64,000 bases of DNA from Eremothecium cymbalariae DBVPG#7215 (taxonomy: Eukaryota; Ascomycota; Saccharomycetes; Saccharomycetales; Saccharomycetaceae). A model generated the notes under the pieces. The model was not told the origin of the DNA. It was given only the letters and a program-made list of their open reading frames with translations, and ran no database searches. The DNA is taken from positions 992,001-1,056,000 of the forward strand of contig NC_016449.1 of NCBI RefSeq assembly GCF_000235365.1, written 5' to 3'. A program made the position numbers and the translations under genes. Below are positions 51,970-61,525 of the stretch, piece after piece (position 1 is the first letter of the stretch; each line of letters begins with the position of its first letter).

Positions 51970-53067
51970 TTATGTCGATCCCTCAAGCCTTCTTTTCTTA
52001 ATTGGGCAATCAGCCACACAGAGTTCGGAACGATCGTTGGCAACCGAAGAAGATTGAGTAGTAGTTTGTAGCTTCGCATCTTTAACGAGATCTTCGTTAT
52101 TTCCGTCAGTTGCATAGGAGGAAGAGGAGGAGGAGGGAGAGGATGTGCATTTCATCTTCTCTTGCACCTTGGAAGCGACAAAGTTCCTGGTTTCCTCGCT
52201 GGACTTTAGATAGTGTTGCTGATACCAACTCAGTTGATTGATGCTTTCTAAAATATCGCTCTTCGCTGTATGCGCACACCGTTTTCTGTCCATGACCTTT
52301 TCAAGAGCCGGGTTGTGTCTACGACACACCTCCATTATAGATGACACATCGATCAACCTGTAGAAAAGGTGCTCAACCACCTTGGGAAAATCCTTCAACA
52401 TAAACAGTCTATCCATATGGACGCTGTTCCCTGCAAGAATCCCTTTACGAGGTTCTGGAATGTATTTCTTAATGTATGCCAGTAACTCTTCCTCAACTTG
52501 TTCCCGAGTTTTCTTCGACTCTAGCACCTTAGCCGTAAGTCCACTATTCCCATGTTGCTCGATACACCATTCGTTCATGCTATCTAATACCGCCTTATCG
52601 TAGTGCACCACGCTTTCATACCCCTGCGAGTCCACAATGCCCAAATTTCCATCCGTGATTATGCAACAGACCTCAATAATTTGATCGCTGGTATGATCTA
52701 GACCTGTCATTTCACAGTCGATCCAGACGATCGGCTTGAATAGAGATTTTACAGTGGCTTTAGCATCCATCTCCTTACTTGCTGCAGCCTCTGCACGTGT
52801 GGATGCATCGGATGTGGATCCAGAAATGGCTGTTGCCGTTGTTGCTGCCGCTGCTGTTGCTGCTGCTGAAGATCTTTGGCGAACGGCTGGCACTGCTTCT
52901 TTGGATCCATTTTCACCTACTTTCAACATATTAACCTTTTCTACGCTTCGCTTTTTCAAGCTAAGATATGGATTATACAACAACTTTTCCTGCTTGTAAT
53001 TCACAACTGTACTGCTAAAATATCTTTTAACTGCCAAACTTCTGCCAAAGCTAAAAAATCTCAACAT
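51970..53067 (-). CDS. REX2: Mitochondrial oligoribonuclease / RNA exonuclease Rex2
   Basis: 3'-5' exonuclease of the DEDDh family that degrades short RNA oligonucleotides and trims U4 snRNA and other RNAs. The product is 365 aa, longer than S. cerevisiae Rex2 (about 269). The start MLRFFSFGRSLAVKRYFSST is a typical mitochondrial presequence. An Ala/Thr-rich insert (about residues 60-95) and a Ser-rich, charged C-terminal tail account for the extra length. Exo I is WIDCEMTGLD near residue 115 (D117, E119); later blocks include GNSVHMDRLFMLKDFPKV and the Exo III region HTAKSDILESINQLSWYQQ. Confidence 0.95.
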   Translation of the reverse strand: MLRFFSFGRSLAVKRYFSSTVVNYKQEKLLYNPYLSLKKRSVEKVNMLKVGENGSKEAVPAVRQRSSAAATAAAATTATAISGSTSDASTRAEAAASKEMDAKATVKSLFKPIVWIDCEMTGLDHTSDQIIEVCCIITDGNLGIVDSQGYESVVHYDKAVLDSMNEWCIEQHGNSGLTAKVLESKKTREQVEEELLAYIKKYIPEPRKGILAGNSVHMDRLFMLKDFPKVVEHLFYRLIDVSSIMEVCRRHNPALEKVMDRKRCAHTAKSDILESINQLSWYQQHYLKSSEETRNFVASKVQEKMKCTSSPSSSSSSYATDGNNEDLVKDAKLQTTTQSSSVANDRSELCVADCPIKKRRLEGST

Positions 53068-53856
53068 AAAGAAAGAAGGGGGGGGGAGCTATTATTAGGC
53101 TTATCTACCCTATATCCTACCGTCTCTGTCGCGCTGTCTGTCTCTTGCTGTCTGTCTCTCTCATCAGCAGGCAGAGAGAAAACCGTCTAAGCTGAAAATT
53201 CCAGAAACTCGCCCGGCTTCCGGACGGCCTCTGCCTAAGAACCCCTTCTAGGCCGGACCCCAGGCGGGGCCCGGTGGCCCCAGTCCGCCCCAGGACCGCC
53301 AAGCTACACAAACAAACTTCCTACTTCTCCTTCTATAGAGATCAAAACACCACAAAACAAGGTAAGCCTAATCTCCAGAAATATGAAAGACTTCAGACCG
53401 TAATAGTCGTAGACACATAGACATACATATTTAGACAAGGTTAGCTGCACGAACGATGGTCGTGTCGCTATCCCCACTGCTCAAGCTTTGTATCTGTATC
53501 TATCTCTATTAGTTATTAATCCGTAAGATTTTGTGTGGGAGCTAAAACCATATACAGATAGGGTTCGTGACCTTTTCCCGGTCTTGCTAATCCTACCCCC
53601 CTTTTAAAATTAACATTTCTGTTATCCTGTAACGAACACAAAAGAGAGGCTGGTGTGAAACTGGTAATAGAGAGAGAGGTAAGAGACGAGTAACGAACGT
53701 GAAGTGCAGAAGGGAAAGGGGGTTTTTACATGTGCTGAAAAGGAAGGGAAAGGTTGTAGAGCAGTAGTCATAATCTGAATATTATTTTAATAATCTAGCC
53801 TTTTTTTTGTTCGTGTGGTAAATATACCCTGAAAGATAAGAAGGAGGTAATCAAGC
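53068..53856. other. Divergent promoter between REX2 and RIM15
   Basis: 789 bp. A very GC-rich segment of about 95 bp (53205-53300, with GGCCGGACCCC, GGGGCCCGG and similar blocks) stands out in an otherwise AT-rich window. A CTGTCTGTC-like pyrimidine stretch occurs near 53130-53160. Confidence 0.6.
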
Positions 53857-56800
53857 ATGGCTGTTAGGTTAAACATGCTACAGCGGACGATATCTCCGCC
53901 GTTAAGCCCAGGTACATCGGAGCACCGAGATCATAGTGATGTTGATACAGAGTCATCTAGTTCGTCTTCGAATTCGTCGGTGAACTCAATGAACTATCTG
54001 CAGTATCTTGAAAAGGCAACGGCGAAGAATCCATCGGTTTTGTTGGAATTGGATCTAGATGGGAATGTGAAGTATGTTTCTCATGTGTGGGAATCTGTTG
54101 TCGGGACCAAATGTGTTGAGATTGTGGGGCGTCCTATTTCCGATATTATTATTGGGAGCGAACAGGACAAGATGGTATTCCAGAAGGCATTGTCGATGAT
54201 GTGTCAGGATGATCGTAGCTATAGTGTGAGATTTCTCACAAGGTTACGGGTTCCTAAGGATGGCGGGACTTATGCCACAGGTGACAACAGGGCAGATAAA
54301 GTCGATGAGAACGATGATTATGACGAGGTGGGGGTTGGAGTTGGAGTTGGGAATGGGAGTGGAAATGGGAATGGGAATGGAACTGGTGGTGGCTGTGGTG
54401 GTGATTCTGATAACGACGACGACGGTACTGGTGCTGGTGATCGTGAAGAGATGGCAGAAATAGAGGTTCCTGTCATGAGTGTATTGAAAGAGGAGGTGCT
54501 GCTCGACCATGTGGGTCTTATACAGAGTAAGGATGTCATTGAATTAGAGGCGCAAGGAACAATAATTCATGACAATAGTACCAACGGCGTTCCAACTTAC
54601 TCCATGTGGATTTTGAGGCCGTTTTATGAAATTGATGAGTTAGATGACTTACCGCCGGACTTCGTGAAGCGGCTAGGGTTTGGCGCAAAACTCTTTTCAA
54701 ATTATCTTCAGCGGATAGAGGAGATGGGGATCTTGGATGAAAATGACTTACCCACTCCCAAATCTGAATTGTGTCGCGTATGTGAGACTTTGGTCCCCGC
54801 ATGGTGGTTGGAAACTCATTCTCGCATGTGTGTTTGTGAACACAGAATAGAGAGCACTGTACAGTTAATACATGACGAGTTAGTGGAACTCAAGCGATTA
54901 TTGGATGGCATAATTAGGTCTATAAAATACAACGAGTCTATTGTTACAGAGTACAAGGGCTTGCCTCTTCCAAAAGTAGAAGACAGTCCAAATATCTCGG
55001 ATTCTCATCTATCATCAGCCTCTTCATCTTCTGACTTGAACGTTAACCCATTTAAAAGAACATCTACTTCCCGAAAGAATTCAAGTTCTATTTTTCAGAG
55101 CATTAAATTTCCATTCAAATCATTATCGATGCTCAGTGACCTATGTGAAGACGCGATAAATATCAACACAAGTGAGCTTTTAACTAATGATTCACAACTA
55201 ACAGACTCCCCCTATGGTATGTTCCACATGCAATCTATAAGCTATCGTTTTTCTCCAAATACAAAAAATAATATCGACCACGTTATATCATGGGATGCCC
55301 ATCTTGATGTTAGCGATCCTGCCACCAACCAACTTTATTTTGATACCATCAAGTTAGTGAGGAGAAAAGTGGAGTCTGTACTAAGGTTGGATAACGCCAT
55401 GATGCATTCGTTGAAAATAAAAAACGAGGTCGATAATCAGGTAGTACAGTTGATAAAGGATAAAATCGAAAGCAATAAAATTAACTTGCAAGATGATCAG
55501 GTATTAGATAATGTACGAAACCCGAATATCATTGCTGGAACAACAACGTCTGCAACATTAACTGCAACATCGACATCAACATCAACCTCAATATCACAGT
55601 CGCTGTTCCCACCTTCTCCAAGCCCGTCTTCTAGAATAGCTACACCGGTACCACAGAGACCTCAAAGCAGAATCCTTACAGAAAATTACATTGGTTCCGA
55701 ACCTATTCCTGATCTAAAATCCGTTATGAGCGTTGGTGTGCCGTCTTTAGAATATACTTCGAGGTCCAACTCAGGATCACACCCTTTATCAAGGTCTATT
55801 ACTCCTAGGCAATCGGTCCCTGAACATTCTCGTAATAATTCATATCCTTTGACTTTAACCACAACCAGTACAACTATATCTGGTGCTCCCTTAGAATCTA
55901 AAACGAATAATGTTAGTACTCCAAGGGCTTCCATCACACAACAAACGAACCTGCCTAAACTGAATACAATAATGAACTTAACTCCAAGGAAAGGATCACC
56001 CCTGTCATCTGTAGGAATGAATACTCCTCTATCGTCCATCCAAAGGAAAAGTACAGTTAAGAGTATTGGAGAGAGGTCGCCAATGTCATCTCCATTTATG
56101 GTAGGTACAGATTTTCTATCTCCAGATACATATTTAGCGTCTGCGGCTGCACCTAAACCTCCCCTATCACCATTGCTTTTAGCCACCAATCAAGCAAAGG
56201 CACCAACTCCTTCCATTAAAGATTATGATATTATTAAACCCATCAGTAAAGGTGCCTATGGAAGTGTATATTTGGCGTATAAAAGAATTACCGGTGAGTA
56301 TTTTGCCATCAAAGTGTTGAGAAAATCGGACATGATTTTAAAAAATCAAGTAACCAACGTAAAATCTGAACGTGTGATTATGATGGTCCAAAGTGAGAAA
56401 CCTTATGTTGCTAAGCTATATGCAACTTTCCAAAATAAAGAAAATTTATTCTTGGTAATGGAATATCTAAGCGGAGGTGACTTGGGAACATTAATTAAAA
56501 TGATGGGGAATTTACCCGATAAGTGGGCAAAACAATATATTAGTGAGGTTATCATAGGAGTGGATGATATGCACTCTAGTGGTATTATTCATCACGACTT
56601 AAAACCAGAGAATTTTTTAATTGATTCTAACGGCCATGTGAAACTGACAGATTTTGGGCTATCTAGAATGGGATTGATTAGGCGTCACAAGAAACAGCAC
56701 AGGAGACATTACACTTTACCAAATGTCACTACCAAATCAAGACATAATAGTTTAACACCTGAAGAAGCGGGAAGTGGGGAAGGAAGTGGTTCGGGAACAA

Positions 56801-57043
56801 GCACTGCTACACCCACAAATTTGCTGGAGGGATTAATCGTGAGTAGGAGGGCAGAAAGGTCTGATTCGATCTCAAGTTCACGCTCGCAATTGGATGCACA
56901 AACATTGCATAGAACTGGCTCCCAGGTTTCCTTTTCAATGATAGATATATCAAGATCAGGTACCCCTCCTCCCCCTTCAAATCTGCAACTGCCATTACAA
57001 CAGACTCTTCAGCCTCCAGCCTCACAACAACAGCAACAGCAGC

Positions 57044-57078
<35 letters not shown>

Positions 57079-58941
57079 ACTCCTATATTGGTTGCACCAC
57101 CAAGCAGTAGTAGCCTACCAAAACGGAATGCGTCGGTGGTATCTTTCGATACTTCCGATACTTCTCGTGATTTAGCCCTATTCAATCCTGATGAGGATAG
57201 TAGTAAAAGATTTTTTGGCACCCCTGACTATCTATCACCAGAAACTATTTTGGGTACGGGAGAAAGCGATTGTTCAGATTGGTGGTCTGTCGGTTGTATT
57301 CTATTCGAGTTTTTGTTGGGCTATCCTCCATTTCATGCACCAACTGTTGAAGAAGTGTTCAAAAACATTTTAAATGAACAAATTGATTGGCCTACCTTCC
57401 CTAATAAGGAGACAGAGCTTGAGTATCTTACACCTGAAGCCAAGGATTTGATCACTAAGTTATTGGTGTTCAACCCAGAGGAACGTCTTGGTGCCAATGG
57501 CGCACAAGAGATCAAATACCATCCTTATTTTAAAGGTATTAACTGGGATAAAGTTTATGATGAGGAAGCTTCTTTTGTGCCTTCTTTAGACAACCCAGAA
57601 GATACAGACTATTTCGATTTGCGGGGCGCAGAGTTAGATGAGTTGCTGCGGGATAATTATGGTGAGGACGACCTCCATAACGACTGTATATTGAATACAC
57701 CAACCCAATCATTTAGGACAGATAAAAAACAAGCGAGTAATCACAGTAGTGGAAATAGCACACCCATACCGAAGATGAGTATTGCGTCAGTTTTTGACTC
57801 GTTATCCCAAGAAAACGTTAGCGGTAGTAGTAACACCAGTTCCCAAACACTGAAACACATACCTTTGGCTATCCCTCCACACTTAAGGGAACGGAGGCCA
57901 AGCAAATTGAATGACATGCAAACGGAATTTGGCTCTTTTAGCTACCGTAATATAAGCGCATTGGATAAAGCAAATAAAGATACCATTAACAGATTGAAAA
58001 GCGAGCATTATTCAGACCATATTCATACAAGAGGATCGCCTAGCTCGCTGTCAAGTTCCTCTTCAGAAACCTCTACCAAGCTAAAACCTGCGAATCCTGG
58101 ATCATCAGCCTCATCTCCTATCTGTTCAATGCCTGTAGGTGGTAAGGTACCATTTGGTAGATCGGGTTCTCCTCAAATGGTAAGGACAAACTCTCCAAGT
58201 AGAAGAAACAGCACAGAACAAACAACCAGTGCTTCCAATTCGTCAGTAATAACACAAAGAAGACATACATGGGACCAGCACTCCTCTTTGGAAGTAGATT
58301 ACCAAAATTCTCCAAGCCCTTCTATCACTAAGTTCAAGTCGCCGCTTTCTCCAACTCAGAACATTGGAACTTCGAGGTCAAGGATGCATTCCAGAACCTC
58401 ATCGCAAAGAACGAGTATCAGCGAAATATCCATGGAAGACGATGAACGCCAGGCTGCCCTCTCCAAAGTCAACACATTGAGAAGCCGCAGACGTAGTGGT
58501 CGTAAAAGCTCATCTGGGATTAGCGATGTTGGCTACAATATGGATGTATTGCTCTGTGAACCTATTCCTATTCATAGATACCGTTTGGCTAGAGACTTGG
58601 AGTTGCTTGGTTGTTCTGTAGTAGCAGTTGGTACTGGAGACGAAATAGTCAGGCGTGCCACAAGTGGTGTCAGGTTCGATCTAATCATTACCACCTTAAA
58701 ATTGCCCAAAATAGGAGCTATTGACATTGCGAGATTACTAAGGCATACTACAAGCATAAACTGCAACACTCCAATCGTTGCTGTTGCTGTGAATTATCAC
58801 GATGTTGGGAGCAATATATTTGATGATGTCTTAGAAAGGCCGATAGGTGTGGAACAGTTGAGAAAAATGGTTTCCAAATATGCTTTATTAAAGTCACAAC
58901 AGCAACATGAGGACACTATCCTGAGTGATCAAGATATTTAA
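53857..58941 (+). CDS. RIM15: Rim15 protein kinase (Greatwall-related), quiescence and nutrient signalling
   Basis: Glucose-repressed kinase downstream of PKA, TORC1 and Pho85; it phosphorylates Igo1/2-type endosulfines to establish quiescence and meiotic entry. The product is 1694 aa (S. cerevisiae about 1770). A PAS-like region (about 45-130), a CxxC...H...C zinc motif (about 306-326), Ser-rich linkers, and the kinase domain start (ISKGAYGSVYLAYK) at about residue 795 are seen. The catalytic loop reads HHDLKPEN (H912-H913-D914), DFG is at about 932, and an insert of about 185 aa precedes GTPDYLSPE at about 1120, as in Greatwall-type kinases. A C-terminal receiver-like domain (about 1560-1680) lacks the phosphoacceptor aspartate. 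Low-complexity tracts include a Gly/Asn run and an 18-glutamine run. Confidence 0.96.
57025..57078 (+). repeat. CAA/CAG repeat encoding 18 glutamines in RIM15
   Basis: 18 consecutive Gln codons, mostly CAA, inside the kinase insert between DFG and the GTPDYLSPE motif. Its length is likely variable between strains. Confidence 0.9.
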
Positions 58942-59621
58942 ACAAAAGAATCAATGCTGCCCATAATAAATAATATGTGGTTGGAATTTTCTTTCTAGGT
59001 TTAACTAATGTGTCTGTCTATATGCGTATGTGTCCTTAATTTTGAATAGCTGCTGCTTGTGACGTTTTCATTAATACCTATCATACTATTTATATCTTAC
59101 GAAATCGTTGATATACTATGCTTCAACAATTATCCTTTATACAGCTTATGAAAAAGAGCCCGGTAGCTTCTAGCCTTTTAGACTGACAGCCGTAATCGCT
59201 TTTGTAGATAGACTGTTCCTATTTGAAGCTGTGACAGCCTGTTGTATTGTCACCTGACAATTACATTATGATCCACACAAACATTGTACGACTTAAGATA
59301 AACCATGAACGCGCGCAACCATTTGAAGCGAATTCTTAGAAACTACAGTATCCAAAATTTGCAACGTTCATTTGCAGGTAGCTATAACCTCTTTCTTGTA
59401 TTAAATCTGCTTATGGCGACGATCTTGAGGATTAGCTTGCTTAAAGAAAGCTGATTATAAATATCTCCTTGTACGATTACGAATTGTTCGTCACGTGCTT
59501 TTCTCTTTTTAACAAAAATTTTGTTTGGATCTAAATGAAAGAAATGACCTTTCTTTGTAGCATTACATCGATAAAATAGCTTCACGTTTAATTGATAACC
59601 TGAGAAATAGCACCTCAAGAG
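58942..59621. other. RIM15 3' region / FRS1 promoter
   Basis: 680 bp. GTCACGTG (CACGTG at 59492-59497) lies about 125 bp before the FRS1 ATG. No gene supported. Confidence 0.5.
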
Positions 59622-61409
59622 ATGCCTACTATATCTGTGTACAAGCAGCAATTATTTGATTTATTGGGTAGGAACTATACAAATGAAGAGTTTGATGAAC
59701 TCTGTTTCGAATTTGGCATCGAGCTAGATGAAGACACTACTGAAGAAGCTTTGAAAAACGGCCAAGAACCAGAATATAAAATTGAAATTGGTGCTAATCG
59801 TTACGATCTGTTATGTATTGAAGGTATTGCTCAGTCGTTGAACGAATACTTGGGTAGAGAAAAGGCACCAAACTATAAGTTAACTAAGCCAACTACTAAG
59901 TTGTACGTTGATCAGTCAACCGAACAGATCAGACCTTATGCTGCTGCCGCAATTTTAAGAAACATCAGTTTCAATAAAAGGTCTTATGATTCCTTTATTG
60001 CACTGCAGGAGAAGTTACATGCTAATTTGTGCAGGAACAGAACTCTTGTGGCTGTGGGTACTCATGATTACGACACCATCCAGGGCCCATTTCACTATAA
60101 AGGGCTTCCCCCAAGGGAATTTAAATTCATTCCTTTGAATCAAACCCAAATGTTAACTGGAGCAGAAGTTATTGAACTATATAAGACCCCAGCACAGAAG
60201 AACAACCTGGGTCGTTATGTTCACATTATCGAAAACTCACCAGTATACCCCGTTATACTTGATTCAACCAACTTAGTTTGTTCTTTACCCCCAATAATTA
60301 ATTCAGAGCACTCGAAAATAACTTTGAACACTCGTAACGTGTTCATTGAAATTACTGCCACGGATAAAACAAAGGCAGAGATCGTCTTAAACCAGTTGGT
60401 GGCCATGTTTTCTCGCTATTGTGATGAAGCTTTCACTGTTGAACCTGTGGAAGTAATTTCCATTCACAACAATGAATCTCGTATCACTCCTAACTTTGAA
60501 CCCAGAAGTATGAATGTGTCTGTAAATTACATCAATTCCACATTAGGTTTGACAGATTCACCTGAACAAATCTGTGGCTATTTGAAGAAAATGTCTTTGC
60601 ATGCTGTACCAGTGGCAGGAGATGAAGATCAGCTTGAGGTCACAATTCCAATAACCAGACCTGATATTCTTCATCCTTGTGATATCCTTGAGGATGCTGC
60701 TGTTGGTTATGGTTACAATAACTTGCCAAAGCAGGAAAAAATTTCTAATGGGAACTTTATTGCTGCGCCATTGCCCATAAATAAGGTTTCTGATATCTTC
60801 AGACTTGCTTCTTCTCAGGCCTCTTGGTTAGAGGTAATGCCATTAACTTTGTGCTCTCATGACGAGAACTTTAAATTTTTGAGAGTTAAGGATGATAGCT
60901 CACTGGCTGTTAAATTAGCAAATCCGAAGACTATTGAATACCAAGTTGTTAGAACTACCTTGTTACCAGGTATATTGAAGACAGTCAAGGAAAACAGGAA
61001 GCAATCCCTGCCTATCAAGGTTTTTGAAAGTGGTGACGTAGTCTTCAAGAATGAGATTTTGGAAAGAAAAGCATTTAATGAACGACATTGGGCGGCCGTA
61101 TACGTTGGTAAAAACTCTGGATTTGAAGTGATTCAGGGCTTGTTGGGCAAAATCATGCAAACTTTCAGAACTCAATGGGTTGCAGATTATGGAAATGCGG
61201 CTACTGGTAGAGGCTACTGGATCGAAGAAGATGATTCACTGCCAACATTTTTCCCAGGGAGAGGTGCAGTAGTCATGTTCAGATCTAGAGAAGGTGAGAC
61301 CGCAAAGAAAATTGGTCACCTAGGAGTTTTGCATCCTGAAGTCATGAACAATTTTGAAATCCCATACGTTGGTTCCTATGTAGAATTGAATTCTGAAGTT
61401 TTCTTGTAA
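59622..61409 (+). CDS. FRS1: Cytosolic phenylalanyl-tRNA synthetase beta subunit
   Basis: Forms the alpha2-beta2 enzyme with Frs2 that charges tRNA-Phe. The product is 595 aa, the usual length for this subunit in yeast. The start [20 protein letters not shown] is typical. The B3/B4 editing region is at about 110-290 (including [20 protein letters not shown] and [13 protein letters not shown]), and the B5 domain at about 300-380 contains [20 protein letters not shown] with its metal-site acids. The C-terminal synthetase-like core ends with [19 protein letters not shown]. Synteny matches YLR060W. Confidence 0.97.
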   Translation: MPTISVYKQQLFDLLGRNYTNEEFDELCFEFGIELDEDTTEEALKNGQEPEYKIEIGANRYDLLCIEGIAQSLNEYLGREKAPNYKLTKPTTKLYVDQSTEQIRPYAAAAILRNISFNKRSYDSFIALQEKLHANLCRNRTLVAVGTHDYDTIQGPFHYKGLPPREFKFIPLNQTQMLTGAEVIELYKTPAQKNNLGRYVHIIENSPVYPVILDSTNLVCSLPPIINSEHSKITLNTRNVFIEITATDKTKAEIVLNQLVAMFSRYCDEAFTVEPVEVISIHNNESRITPNFEPRSMNVSVNYINSTLGLTDSPEQICGYLKKMSLHAVPVAGDEDQLEVTIPITRPDILHPCDILEDAAVGYGYNNLPKQEKISNGNFIAAPLPINKVSDIFRLASSQASWLEVMPLTLCSHDENFKFLRVKDDSSLAVKLANPKTIEYQVVRTTLLPGILKTVKENRKQSLPIKVFESGDVVFKNEILERKAFNERHWAAVYVGKNSGFEVIQGLLGKIMQTFRTQWVADYGNAATGRGYWIEEDDSLPTFFPGRGAVVMFRSREGETAKKIGHLGVLHPEVMNNFEIPYVGSYVELNSEVFL

Positions 61410-61525
61410 ATTTTTGGTTCACCACTAAATAGCTTCGATAAAACGTAGGCTTAAGATATACAAATTTAAATAGAAAATTATCGTACTTTTTTTCTGACTA
61501 GTTACTATAGAATCGACACTTCAGT

